A stretch of DNA of 64,000 bases, taken from contig JAXLXE010000004.1 in NCBI GenBank assembly GCA_046328115.1, positions 62,001 through 126,000 of the forward strand. The letters run 5' to 3'. Source of the stretch: JAXLXE01 sp046328115 (GTDB lineage Bacteria; Chloroflexota; UBA6077; JACCZL01). Positions 8,490 through 17,146 of the stretch are shown here, one piece after another (the stretch's first letter is position 1; each line of letters starts with the position of its first letter). A program made the position numbers and the translations under genes. The notes beneath the pieces were generated by a model. That model did not search any database. It was not told the DNA's origin and saw only the letters and a list, made by a program, of their open reading frames with translations.

Positions 8490-9104
8490 ATGGTGGTCGC
8501 ACACACAGACGGCTCCGCCATCGCGGAGCCCGAGAGCGCGGGCCGACGATTGAGCCGGAATCCGTTCGTGGGAGTGCTGGTCGCGATCCTGTTGATTGTC
8601 GGCGCCGTTTGGATGCTCGAGTCGCTGTTGCCTGACGATGAGACTTCCGTGAGCGGTGTGGACGTCGAATCCAGAGCCGCCACCCCAAGAATCGGCGAGG
8701 TAAGCCCGGACTTCACACTGGACGGGCTCGATGCGCGGCCGATAGCGCTGTCGAGTCTCCGCGGTCAGCCCGTCCTCATCAACTTCTGGGCCAGTTGGTG
8801 CCCACCGTGCCGCGGTGAGATGCCGGACCTCGAGGAGGTCCGTCGCGACTACGCCGCGGCCGGTCTCGTGGTGCTCGCGGTGAACCTGCGGGAGGAAGCA
8901 CCAACCGCCCAACGCTACGCGGACGCGCTCGGCCTTGGCTTCCCGGTGGTGTTGGATCGGACCGCGCGGGTAGCGGCTCGCTACAACGTGACGGGCCTGC
9001 CTACCTCCTATTTCGTCGGGCCGGACGGCGTCATTCGAGACCTGAACGTGGGGGCGCTCACCGGGCGGGCTCTGCGCGGCAAGATCGCGAAGATCCTGAC
9101 ATGA
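8490..9104 (+). CDS. TlpA/ResA-like membrane-anchored thioredoxin
   Basis: Extracytoplasmic thiol reductase of 204 aa with an N-terminal anchor (FVGVLVAILLIVGAVWML), then a thioredoxin fold with active site WASWCPPCRGE and the cis-Pro loop GLPTSYFVG. In System II it reduces apocytochrome cysteines before haem attachment, taking electrons from CcdA. SD GAGAGAGGAA lies upstream of the ATG. It sits between the PCYCGC gene and ccsA. Confidence 0.94.
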   Translation: MVVAHTDGSAIAEPESAGRRLSRNPFVGVLVAILLIVGAVWMLESLLPDDETSVSGVDVESRAATPRIGEVSPDFTLDGLDARPIALSSLRGQPVLINFWASWCPPCRGEMPDLEEVRRDYAAAGLVVLAVNLREEAPTAQRYADALGLGFPVVLDRTARVAARYNVTGLPTSYFVGPDGVIRDLNVGALTGRALRGKIAKILT

Positions 9105-9144
9105 CATCGGATGAGAGTGACACCGCGCGTAGGAGGTGACGGTC

Positions 9145-9954
9145 ATGGCAAAGATGTCGATCTACCTGTTCTCGTCGGCGCTCCTCACACTACTGTGCGC
9201 CACGGCCCTGTACGCGTGGCACGTCGCTACGCGGCGCGCGGACGTGGGGAGGTACGCCACCGTAACCGCCTGGGGAGGCATCGTCTTCCTTGGCGCCTCG
9301 CTGGCCTTGCGGTCCATCGTGGCCGGACGCGGGCCCTTCTCCAATATGTATGAGTTCTCCACCGCCTTCGCGTTGGGCATCTCCGTCGCGTACGTGACCG
9401 TGGAGCGCCACTACCAGACGAGGACGATTGGTCCGGTGGTACTCCCGATCGCGCTGGGCTTGCTCGCATACGCCAGCACACTGCCCTCAACGATCGAGCC
9501 GCTCGTACCGGCGCTCCAGAATAACCTGTTGTTGACCGTGCACGTGATCGTGGCGATTGTCGCGTACGGCATCCTCTCGGTTGGCTTCGGAGCGGCGGTG
9601 CTGTATCTGGTGCAGCATCGCGCCCATCTCGCCTGGCTCCCCGCCGCGAACGTGCTGGATGACGTGGGCTACCGGTCAGTCACCGTCGGATTCCCCGCGA
9701 TGGCGCTGGTGTTGATCCTCGGCGCCGTGTGGGCCAACGTGGCCTGGGGCCGCTACTGGGGCTGGGATCCCAAGGAGACCGCCTCGCTCATCACGTGGCT
9801 CATCTACGGCGGGTATCTGCACGCGCGGGCGGTCCGCGGCTGGCGTGGCGAACGGAGCGCGCTGTTGCTCCTCGTCGGCTTCGCGGCAGTGCTCTTCACC
9901 TACTTCGGAAATCTCTACTTCGGCGGGCTTCACAGCTACGCCGGATTGAAGTGA
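9145..9954 (+). CDS. ccsA: Cytochrome c assembly protein CcsA/ResC (copy 1)
   Basis: Haem-handling partner of ResB: a polytopic protein of 269 aa with the tryptophan-rich motif WGWDPKETASLITW that binds haem at the outer face, and conserved His residues (VHVIVAIVAYG; LHSYAGLK end). The ATG at 9145 follows AGGAGG (9131-9136) by 8 bp. GTG 9136 in frame is rejected because it lies inside that SD. The second copy is at 23269. Confidence 0.94.
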   Translation: MAKMSIYLFSSALLTLLCATALYAWHVATRRADVGRYATVTAWGGIVFLGASLALRSIVAGRGPFSNMYEFSTAFALGISVAYVTVERHYQTRTIGPVVLPIALGLLAYASTLPSTIEPLVPALQNNLLLTVHVIVAIVAYGILSVGFGAAVLYLVQHRAHLAWLPAANVLDDVGYRSVTVGFPAMALVLILGAVWANVAWGRYWGWDPKETASLITWLIYGGYLHARAVRGWRGERSALLLLVGFAAVLFTYFGNLYFGGLHSYAGLK

Positions 9955-9971
9955 GAGGAGGCGCGGTTCAA

Positions 9972-12275
9972 ATGGAGCAGCAGCGGAGACAAACGCGGCT
10001 GCAGCGTCGGTGGATCCTGTTCCTCGTGATTTCTTCCACACTTGTGGTCACGGCCTGCAGTCAGCTCGCCGTCGCCTCGAATGGCAGCGGATCAACATCA
10101 CCGTTCGGATCGACCAGGCTCGGCGGGTCCAATGGCCCCACGCTGAGCGTTACCGACGGCCGGCAGCTCTACCTGGCAAACTGCGCCACCTGCCATGGCG
10201 ATCAAGGCGAGCGCGTACCGGTGGCGCCGCTGAATTCCAAGCAGTTCCTCGATTCACGCGGAGACGCCACTCTCATCGCCGCTGTCAGCGAGGGTAAGGG
10301 CGTGATGCCCGCCTGGGGCCGCGTGCGTGGAGGGCCTTTCAACGAAGAGCAGGTCCGCGCGGTGGTCGCCTACCTGAGCACGACGGCCGGGCGAACGAGT
10401 CCCTCCCTCAGAGCGGGTGCCGGACGGGCCGTATTCCAGCAGGAGTGCGTGGCCTGCCATGGTGACAAGGGAGACCGAATACCGGTGGCTCCCCTCTCGG
10501 CCAAGGCGTTCGTCGACTCACGAACGGATGCGGACCTCACTGAGAGCGTCTCGGCGGGAAAGGGGCTCATGCCCGGCTTCAAGGTGGGCGCCAAGCCCAG
10601 GCTGACGGAAGAGCAAGTCCTGTCGGTCGTTTCGTATCTCCGGTTCAATGCTGAGGCAAGTCTGGCTGACCAGGCACGACACGGTCGGGACCTCTTCCTG
10701 GCCAACTGCCTCGCCTGCCACGGAGAGCGGGGTGACCGCGTGCCGAACACGCCGCTGAAGTCTGCCGAGTACCTGGCGAAGCTCGGTGACGGCGGGCTGA
10801 TCACAGCCATCGCGGAGGGCAAGGGCGTGATGCCCGGCTTCGTACGGTCCAAGGGGGGAACGTTTGAAGTTTCGGATGTCGGGGCGCTCCTGGTCTACCT
10901 CAAGTCCGGCGCGGGGTTCCCCGCGGGCTCCGCACTGACCGGACCCGAGGTGCCGAGCCAGGGTCGCGACCTCTTCTTGAAGAACTGCAGCGGCTGCCAC
11001 GGCGAGGGCGGTGACCGCGTCGGGGGAGTCCGACTACGCTCCAAGGAGTTCCTGGCCGGTCGCACGGACGACCTGTTGCAGCGGGCAATAAGCAGCGGCA
11101 ACTCGCGCGGTATGCCCGCCTGGGGTCAGGCCAACGGCGGCCCGTTGGCGGATGCGGATATCGCAAAGCTCGTGGAGTTCCTACGATCAAGCGCAATTCC
11201 GTCCGCACCGGCCATCCCGGCTGCCTCCGCCTCGCCAGCGCCGGTCGGCGCCGCTCCGCCCGCCCCGCCTGCCCCCGCCGCCGCGCAGACGGCGGGCGCC
11301 GACCCGGCCAGGGTGGCCCAGGGGAAGGAGCTGTTCACCAAGAACTGCGTGGTCTGTCACGGCGATACCCGTGACAAGGTGCCCACCTGCAAGCTGGATG
11401 ACGCCGCGTGGCTCAAGGAGAAAGGCGACGCGACGCTTGGAACCAGCATCAAGCAGGGGAAGGGAGCGATGCCACCCATCGGCGCGGCCTTCACGCCAGC
11501 CGAGATCGAGGCCATCCTCGCCTACCTCAAGGACGCCGCGGGCGGGGCAGCCACGGCCCCACCCACGGCCGCGGCCGCGCCCGCGACCCCGGCGCCTCCG
11601 GGCGGAGCTAGCGCTCCCTCCGCGGCGCCGGGGGCGGCCGCATCCGCGCCAGCCGCGGCGGCCGTGCAGACTGCCGGAGCGGATCCCGCCAGGGTGGCCC
11701 AGGGGAAGGAGCTGTTCACCAAGAACTGCGTAATCTGTCACGGCGACACGCGCGACAAGGTGCCCACCTGCAAGCTGGACGATGCCGCGTGGTTGAAGGA
11801 GAAGGGTGACGCCACGCTCGGGACCAGCATCAAGCAGGGAAAGGGAGCGATGCCACCCATCGGCGCGGCCTTCACGCCAGCCGAGATCGAGGCCATCCTC
11901 GCGTACCTCAAGAGCGCCGCTGGTGGGCAGGTCTCATCCGCGGGGGGGCCGGCGCCCCCCGCGGCACCGCCCGATCCCACGGTGCCTCAGGTCGCGGTCA
12001 ACCCAACGGTTGGCCGCGAGCTCTTTTCCAAGAACTGCGTCGCCTGCCACGGCGACGACGGTATGCGCCAACCAAACTGCCCACTGGGCTCCGCGGAATG
12101 GTTAGCCGCCATGCCGGACGACGCCCTGAAGCTGCGGATCGACAACGGAAAGCCAAGCGTTGGCATGCCGGCCTGGAACAAGCGGCGAGGGGGTTCGCTC
12201 TCGGACAGTCAGGTGGGCGCGATCATCGCCTATCTGGCGGAGCTGGCGCCCGCGAACGCACGCACCGCCCGCTAA
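9972..12275 (+). CDS. Seven-haem c-type lipocytochrome with tandem class I-like domains
   Basis: A 767 aa lipoprotein: the signal segment ends in a lipobox (LVVTAC). Seven CxxCH motifs lie near 10182, 10446, 10707, 10986, 11346, 11727 and 12036 (CATCH, CVACH, CLACH, CSGCH, CVVCH, CVICH, CVACH), each followed by G(D/E) and, about 35 residues on, GxxMP or AMP whose Met could be the axial ligand. It is a chain of seven small cytochrome c domains joined by Ala/Pro linkers. Domains 5 and 6 are nearly identical. The ATG at 9972 has GGAGG at 9957-9961; the frame stays open upstream but overlaps ccsA. Last gene of operon B; probably a membrane-tethered electron wire. Redox partner unknown. Confidence 0.93.
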   Translation: MEQQRRQTRLQRRWILFLVISSTLVVTACSQLAVASNGSGSTSPFGSTRLGGSNGPTLSVTDGRQLYLANCATCHGDQGERVPVAPLNSKQFLDSRGDATLIAAVSEGKGVMPAWGRVRGGPFNEEQVRAVVAYLSTTAGRTSPSLRAGAGRAVFQQECVACHGDKGDRIPVAPLSAKAFVDSRTDADLTESVSAGKGLMPGFKVGAKPRLTEEQVLSVVSYLRFNAEASLADQARHGRDLFLANCLACHGERGDRVPNTPLKSAEYLAKLGDGGLITAIAEGKGVMPGFVRSKGGTFEVSDVGALLVYLKSGAGFPAGSALTGPEVPSQGRDLFLKNCSGCHGEGGDRVGGVRLRSKEFLAGRTDDLLQRAISSGNSRGMPAWGQANGGPLADADIAKLVEFLRSSAIPSAPAIPAASASPAPVGAAPPAPPAPAAAQTAGADPARVAQGKELFTKNCVVCHGDTRDKVPTCKLDDAAWLKEKGDATLGTSIKQGKGAMPPIGAAFTPAEIEAILAYLKDAAGGAATAPPTAAAAPATPAPPGGASAPSAAPGAAASAPAAAAVQTAGADPARVAQGKELFTKNCVICHGDTRDKVPTCKLDDAAWLKEKGDATLGTSIKQGKGAMPPIGAAFTPAEIEAILAYLKSAAGGQVSSAGGPAPPAAPPDPTVPQVAVNPTVGRELFSKNCVACHGDDGMRQPNCPLGSAEWLAAMPDDALKLRIDNGKPSVGMPAWNKRRGGSLSDSQVGAIIAYLAELAPANARTAR
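11285..11531 (+). repeat. Internal duplication, first copy (cytochrome domain 5)
   Basis: This 247 bp segment and 11666-11912 are offset by exactly 381 bp (127 codons) and encode nearly identical domains, including LFTKNCVVCHGD against LFTKNCVICHGD. Differences are mostly synonymous, so this is a recent in-frame duplication or a sequence kept uniform by gene conversion. Confidence 0.9.
11666..11912 (+). repeat. Internal duplication, second copy (cytochrome domain 6)
   Basis: Second copy of the segment at 11285-11531, after an Ala/Pro-rich linker. Confidence 0.9.
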
Positions 12276-12285
12276 CCGCGCGGCT

Positions 12286-12350
12286 GTAATCGCTGAGTAA
12301 CCCACCGTGGCACGCCATTCACCGCGCTGTAACCGGGTCCAGCCTAGACT
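12286..12350 (+). promoter_or_regulatory. Regulon site C: spaced half-sites plus -10, upstream of the TPR gene
   Basis: GTAAT at 12286-12290, GTAAC at 12297-12301, ATTCAC at 12317-12322, GTAACCG at 12329-12335 and -10 TAGACT at 12345-12350. It begins 10 bp after the stop of the preceding cytochrome. It would drive the TPR, NHL and two six-haem cytochrome genes from about 12357. Confidence 0.75.
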
Positions 12351-12391
12351 GGCTTCGGACCCGAGAGGTCGTCCGCTGCTCGGAGGACATG

Positions 12392-13339
12392 ATGGCTAGA
12401 GGAGACTCGATTCAGCTTGGGAGCCAGCCAGTTCGTGCCATGGCGGACGTGGGGCTTGCGCGCCTCGCCGGTGGGCTGCTGGCAGCCGTACTCATCGTCC
12501 TCGTCGGGTTTGCCGCCTACTACGCGTACGATCGGTACTGGGTGTCAGTGGAGTCGCCTCTGGACCAGGCCACCCGGCAGCTCGAAGAGGCTGTCAAGCA
12601 GAGTCCTAACGATCCCGAAGCGAGGATGCGGGTGGCCGGAGCGTACGTGCGCCAGAAGGAGTACGGGCGCGCCATTGCCCAATACGAGGAAGCGCTCAAG
12701 CTCCGGAAGGATTGGCAGCCGGCGTTGATCGCCATGGCCTTCGCAGAATTGGCTCGCGGGCAGGAGGGCCGCGCCGCGGAGCTGTATCAGAAAGTTGCTG
12801 ATCTCAATGCCGGCAACGAGTTCCGCCACGCTAATCGCGATCTGCAGATCGTCTACTACCGCCTGGGAACCTTCGCCGCGAAAGCGGGCCGCCATTCGGA
12901 CGCCGCCGGCTGGGCGCGCGAGTCACTGGCCATTGACCGTACGAATGCCGACGCGCTCTTCTTGCTGGCTACCAGCGAAGAGGTAGAAGGCAACCAGAGT
13001 GCCGCCGCGGATGCATACCGCCTGGCCACCGCCTTCGACCCCAACTTCCGCGAAGCGTTCGCGGGGTTGCACCGCATTGCGGTGGCACGCGGAGACTCGC
13101 GGGAAGCCGCGTTCGCCCACGGCATGGAGACCCTGGCCGGCGGTGATGCCAACACGGCCCTGACGGAGTTCCGCCGGTTGGCCTCCGACTCTCCCGACTA
13201 CGGCCCCGCGTACCTCGGGCTAGGCCTTGCTTACGGCAAGAAGGGCCAGCGCGAAGAAGCGATCGGTGCGTTTCGTGCCGCGCTCGACCGAGATTCCAGC
13301 CTGCTCCTGGCCCAGTGGAGCCTGGGAAGTATGAGGTGA
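12392..13339 (+). CDS. Membrane-anchored TPR protein
   Basis: A 315 aa protein (315 from the second ATG; ATG 12389 is one codon upstream but only 2 bp from GGAGG at 12382-12386). One N-terminal membrane segment (GLLAAVLIVLVGFAAYYAY) places the rest outside the membrane. Six or so TPR-like helical pairs follow, for example DPEARMRVAGAYVRQKEYG and AIAQYEEALKLRKDW. TPR proteins scaffold protein-protein contacts; beside cytochrome genes they usually act in assembly or export. First gene of operon C, 5 bp before the NHL gene. Confidence 0.85.
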   Translation: MARGDSIQLGSQPVRAMADVGLARLAGGLLAAVLIVLVGFAAYYAYDRYWVSVESPLDQATRQLEEAVKQSPNDPEARMRVAGAYVRQKEYGRAIAQYEEALKLRKDWQPALIAMAFAELARGQEGRAAELYQKVADLNAGNEFRHANRDLQIVYYRLGTFAAKAGRHSDAAGWARESLAIDRTNADALFLLATSEEVEGNQSAAADAYRLATAFDPNFREAFAGLHRIAVARGDSREAAFAHGMETLAGGDANTALTEFRRLASDSPDYGPAYLGLGLAYGKKGQREEAIGAFRAALDRDSSLLLAQWSLGSMR

Positions 13340-13344
13340 CCGTG

Positions 13345-14358
13345 ATGGCTACAGAAGTTGCTCCGACGCCGGCGCCCGGAGTGTCCCGCCCCGCGGGGCG
13401 GCTGCTCCTGCTGGTTGCCGTGGTTGGGCTCGCCGGCATCCTGGCGGTGCTTCTCGGACTGACCGCCTATTACCTGAAGACGCGCCGCCCGGTAACGCAG
13501 CTACCGGTGGTGGAGCAGGTGACCAGCGCGGTCGCACCGCGCCAGTTGTTCTCGTTCGCGGAGGTTGCTCGTCCCGTGGGCATCGCGGTGAGTCCGGACG
13601 GGCAGCTCATCTACGTGGCTGAAGGAGGTGGAGCTCGCCTAATCAAGGTATTTGACCGCGACGGTCGGCCGGTCCGGTCGTTAGCGCCGCCGGACAGCAA
13701 GCCCGGAACCAGAAAGCCGAGCTCGCTGGCGGTGGATGGCGTCGGGCGGCTCTTCGCCGTGGATCGCCTGCGTGCCGCGATCGACGTCTACACGCCGACG
13801 GGAAGCTGGGAAACAACCTGGCAACCGCCAATCGTGGCCTCCCTCGGCGGCTGGCTACCCAACGGGATCTCAATCGGACCGGATGGGAAGGTCTACGTCA
13901 CGGAGGTCGGGCAGGCCCAGCACCGCGTGCTGGTATTCGCGCCCGATGGCACGCTCGTCAACGTGCTGAGCCAGGAGACGGGGCTTCCAGACGGTCTGAA
14001 ATACCCGGTCCAGGCGGTGGCAGACGAAGAAGGGCGCATCTACGTGAGCGATGCGATGAACGGGCGGGTGTTAGCCGTTTCACCCCAGGGCGTCTCCTCT
14101 GTGGGAGTCGTGGGCGATGAAGCGGTGACCCTACCGATCGGCGTTGCCGTCGCTGGGCAGCGGCTCTTCGTCGCGGACGCCGCGGCCCATCGAATCGCGG
14201 TCTTCAGAGTTGGCGATCGCCCGTCCTACCTGCACTCGTTCGGGGATAGCGAAGACGATGATGGCATGGCCTACCCACAGGCGGTTGCGCTTGACGGAGT
14301 CGGTCGACTGTACATCGCCGATCGCACCAACGATCGCGTGCAAGTGTGGACGTATTGA
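13345..14358 (+). CDS. Membrane-anchored NHL-repeat beta-propeller protein
   Basis: A 337 aa protein with an N-terminal membrane anchor (LLLLVAVVGLAGILAVLLG) and about six NHL-type blades recognisable by the pattern GIAVSPDGQLIYVAE, SLAVDGVGRLFAVD, GISIGPDGKVYVTE, VADEEGRIYVSD and ALDGVGRLYIAD. Such propellers bind protein or ligand surfaces. The start is ATG 13345 with GAGGTGA upstream; GTG 13315 in frame lies inside the TPR gene. Paralogue at 17233. Confidence 0.88.
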   Translation: MATEVAPTPAPGVSRPAGRLLLLVAVVGLAGILAVLLGLTAYYLKTRRPVTQLPVVEQVTSAVAPRQLFSFAEVARPVGIAVSPDGQLIYVAEGGGARLIKVFDRDGRPVRSLAPPDSKPGTRKPSSLAVDGVGRLFAVDRLRAAIDVYTPTGSWETTWQPPIVASLGGWLPNGISIGPDGKVYVTEVGQAQHRVLVFAPDGTLVNVLSQETGLPDGLKYPVQAVADEEGRIYVSDAMNGRVLAVSPQGVSSVGVVGDEAVTLPIGVAVAGQRLFVADAAAHRIAVFRVGDRPSYLHSFGDSEDDDGMAYPQAVALDGVGRLYIADRTNDRVQVWTY

Positions 14359-14382
14359 GCAGTACATGGATAGATGCTCGCT

Positions 14383-14427
14383 CCGAGGTCGTGGCCCCCG
14401 GGGCGAATTTCACGCGCTTCACCTCGG
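14383..14427 (+). promoter_or_regulatory. Hairpin just upstream of the first six-haem cytochrome SD
   Basis: CCGAGGT (14383-14389) pairs with ACCTCGG (14421-14427), with a further inner CGTG/CACG pairing. It ends 2 nt before the exceptionally strong SD AAGGAGGTG (14430-14438). It could stabilise or gate the cytochrome part of the mRNA; role inferred from position only. Confidence 0.4.
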
Positions 14428-14443
14428 GAAAGGAGGTGTTGAA

Positions 14444-15634
14444 ATGACACGCGTGATTCTCGCGATAGGCCTGGCGACGTTCGTCGGCCTCCTGTCAGCC
14501 AGCACAGTGCTGGCAGACGGTGGGCCACACGGCGACTACGACAAGATGATGGACGGTACGGTCGGCGCTACCGACAAGTGCGCCGCCTGCCACCGCCCCC
14601 ACCAGGGACTCTCGCAAGGATTCCTGTTGAAGAAGGCCACGCAGTATGAGCTGTGCGCGAGCTGCCACGATGGCACGGTCTCGCGACTGGACGTACTGGA
14701 TGGAGTGAAGTTAGCGGCGGCGGTCACGCCGCGTGTGCCTGGCCAGACGGTGGCCGGCGGCACTCTAAACGGTGGTGGATTCGAGTGGGTCAACGGCGTC
14801 GAGGTGACGTCCAAGCACAACGTGCGCAGAAGTCTGGCAGAAGCCGGAGAGACCCAGCCCTGGGGATATCTGGCGGATACCGGCACCAAGAGCGGCACGC
14901 TGAGTCAGCCGTTGACGTGCACGAGCTGCCACAACCCCCACGGTAGCGCCAACTACCGGATCATTCGCGAGGAGGTCAACACCTACAAGGTCAGCGTGAT
15001 GTCCTACTACAGCGGGGCATTCACGAAGCAGGAGGGCGCCCGCGGCCTTGAGTCCGGGGCGCCGGCCGACAAGTACACGGCCGAATACTACGGCGGGGCC
15101 GGAATGGCGACACACGGCGGCTACCGTCCCGACATGGGGGCGGTGACCCCCGGCGACGCCGCCAACAATGGTTTCGCCTCGCTCTGTGGCTCCTGCCACA
15201 CGTCATATCCATCCAGCGGTGCGAAGGCGCTCCCCACGAACAATCCGTGGTCGATCACCAAGTACCGTCACCGAACGGAGATGGCGTACGACGTCTGGCA
15301 GAGCCCCAAGTACGGCGGTCCGGTTCCAAACAATCCGGAAACCAACCCGTACGACGCGAACGGAGCTGACCCAGGGGGTCTGATGCCATCCCTGCGCCTG
15401 GCCAGCAATTCAACTGACGCAAACAAGATCGTGACGTGCCTGACATGCCACCGCGCGCACGGGACCGCCACGGTGATGTCTGGCTTCGCCCTCAGCACGG
15501 CCTTCGGTGGCTCCAGCCCGGATCCACTGTCGCCCGCGCAGCAGGCGGATGCCCAGATCACCGGCGGCGTCAGCAAGAGCATGCTGCTCTACACCGACAA
15601 CCGTGCCATGTGTGAGGCCTGCCACCAGTGGTAG
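14444..15634 (+). CDS. Secreted six-haem c-type cytochrome (doubled CXXCH type), copy 1
   Basis: A 396 aa precursor. The ATG at 14444 follows a near-perfect SD. The signal peptide ends at VLADGG. Six CxxCH motifs: CAACHRPHQG, CASCHDGT, CTSCHNPHG, CGSCHTSYP, CLTCHRAHG and the C-terminal CEACHQW. The CxxCHxxH arrangement is typical of bis-His multihaem proteins of the doubled-CXXCH class. It is followed by a close paralogue and preceded by TPR and NHL genes, so it may be the abundant structural subunit of this system. Confidence 0.93.
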   Translation: MTRVILAIGLATFVGLLSASTVLADGGPHGDYDKMMDGTVGATDKCAACHRPHQGLSQGFLLKKATQYELCASCHDGTVSRLDVLDGVKLAAAVTPRVPGQTVAGGTLNGGGFEWVNGVEVTSKHNVRRSLAEAGETQPWGYLADTGTKSGTLSQPLTCTSCHNPHGSANYRIIREEVNTYKVSVMSYYSGAFTKQEGARGLESGAPADKYTAEYYGGAGMATHGGYRPDMGAVTPGDAANNGFASLCGSCHTSYPSSGAKALPTNNPWSITKYRHRTEMAYDVWQSPKYGGPVPNNPETNPYDANGADPGGLMPSLRLASNSTDANKIVTCLTCHRAHGTATVMSGFALSTAFGGSSPDPLSPAQQADAQITGGVSKSMLLYTDNRAMCEACHQW

Positions 15635-15658
15635 GCCGGTAGATCGGAGCCTGCCTCA

Positions 15659-15693
15659 CCCAGACTGGGGTGGCGGATGCCACCTCAGTCTGG
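15659..15693 (+). promoter_or_regulatory. Stable intercistronic hairpin between the two six-haem cytochromes
   Basis: CCAGACTG (15659-15666) and GGTGG pair with CCACC and CAGTCTGG (15686-15693) in a long near-perfect stem. There is no T tract, so it is more likely a barrier to 3' exonucleases or partial attenuator than a full terminator, allowing more copy 1 than copy 2. Confidence 0.5.
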
Positions 15694-15771
15694 CGGATGC
15701 GTCGCGATCCACCCGGTCGCGATGGGCCGATCGAGGCCGGGCTGCGTGACCTCAGGGAAGCGAGGTACGTC

Positions 15772-17019
15772 ATGTTGAACAACCACCTGGAGGGAAGGAG
15801 GAAGCTAGGCGCGGTCCAGGCAATCGTCGCGCTGTGTGCCGCGATCACGTGGATGCTCGTGACCGCTGACATCGCGCTGGCGGACGGCGGGCCGCACGGC
15901 GACTACGACAAGATGATGGATGGGACGGTCGGGGCCACCGACAAGTGCGCGGCATGCCACCGTCCCCACCAGGGTCTCTCACAGGGATTCCTGCTCAAGA
16001 AGGCTACCCAGTACGAGCTGTGTGCGAGCTGTCACGACGGCACGGTCTCACGCCTTGACGTGCTGGACGGGGTCAAGCTCGCGGCTGCCGTAGCGCCTCG
16101 CGTCCCAGGCCAGACCGTGGCCGGCGCAACGCTCAACGGCGGAGGCTTCGAGTGGGTCAACGGGGCGGAGGTGACATCCAAGCACAACGTTCGCCGCAGC
16201 CTGGCCGAGACGGGCGAGAGTCAGCCCTGGGGTTACCTGGCTGACACCGGCACGAAGGCCGGCACACTCAGCCAGCCTCTCACTTGCACGAGCTGCCACA
16301 ACCCTCACGGCAGCGCAAACTATCGAATTCTTCGGGAAGGGATCAACAGTCGGGTCGTGAGCGTGCTCGCATTCTACGGCGGGGCGTTCACGAAGCAGGA
16401 AGGCGGCCGCGGCCTGGAGGCCGGTACCCCGGCCAACAAGTACACGGCCGAGTACTACGCATCGGAGGGTCTCGAGTCCTCTGGCGGCTACCAGCCGCAG
16501 CTCAGCATTGCCCGATTCGCGGGTGACGAGACCGCAAACGGCTCCGCCTTGCTGTGTGGCGCGTGTCACTCGAGCTACCCATCCAGCAGCGCAAAGAGCA
16601 TTCCCGGTGGGACCCTGAACCCCTGGGGCATCACCAGGTACCGGCATCGCACTGAGATGCAGTACGACGAGTGGAATAGTCCCAAGTGGAACGGGAAGGT
16701 ACCGTGCCATCCGGAAAATGGCCCCTTCAATCCCGGCACACAGAACTGTGCGCCGGGTCCCGGACAGCTTCCGGCCCTCCGCCTGGCGAGCAACACGCTT
16801 CAGGCCAATGACATGGTCACGTGCCTTACGTGTCACCGCGCGCACGGGACCGCCACGGTGATGTCTGGCTTTGCCCTGAGTACGGCCTTCGGTGGCTCCA
16901 GCCCGGATCCACTCTCGCCGGCCCAGCAAGCAGATCCACAGATCACCGGCGGCGTCAGCAAGAGCATGCTGCTCTTTGCCGACAATCGTGCGATGTGTGA
17001 GGCGTGCCACCAATGGTAG
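15772..17019 (+). CDS. Secreted six-haem c-type cytochrome (doubled CXXCH type), copy 2
   Basis: A 415 aa paralogue of the preceding gene. After a longer N-terminal signal region (IVALCAAITWMLVTADIALA) the first 150 mature residues are almost identical, starting DGGPHGDYDKMMDG. Six CxxCH motifs: CAACH, CASCH, CTSCH, CGACH, CLTCH and CEACHQW. The central part diverges and carries an insertion with two extra cysteines (VPCHPENG, QNCAPG). ATG 15772 is chosen; the frame is open further up but without signal-like sequence. Last gene of operon C. Confidence 0.92.
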   Translation: MLNNHLEGRRKLGAVQAIVALCAAITWMLVTADIALADGGPHGDYDKMMDGTVGATDKCAACHRPHQGLSQGFLLKKATQYELCASCHDGTVSRLDVLDGVKLAAAVAPRVPGQTVAGATLNGGGFEWVNGAEVTSKHNVRRSLAETGESQPWGYLADTGTKAGTLSQPLTCTSCHNPHGSANYRILREGINSRVVSVLAFYGGAFTKQEGGRGLEAGTPANKYTAEYYASEGLESSGGYQPQLSIARFAGDETANGSALLCGACHSSYPSSSAKSIPGGTLNPWGITRYRHRTEMQYDEWNSPKWNGKVPCHPENGPFNPGTQNCAPGPGQLPALRLASNTLQANDMVTCLTCHRAHGTATVMSGFALSTAFGGSSPDPLSPAQQADPQITGGVSKSMLLFADNRAMCEACHQW

Positions 17020-17091
17020 CGGGGCCCGCGCGCCGCGTACGAAACACGGCGCCGTCCAACCCGCTACCGACCGATTGGAGGTGAGTACCAC

Positions 17092-17131
17092 CTGCCCGGG
17101 GCGGGGTGTCCTCCCCCCTCGCCTCGGGCAG
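17092..17131 (+). terminator. Terminator of operon C
   Basis: CTGCCCG (17092-17098) pairs with CGGGCAG (17125-17131), with more G/C pairing inside, followed by CTTCTCGT. It lies between the second six-haem cytochrome and operator D, where a unit boundary is expected. Confidence 0.6.
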
Positions 17132-17146
17132 CTTCTCGTGACGGCT

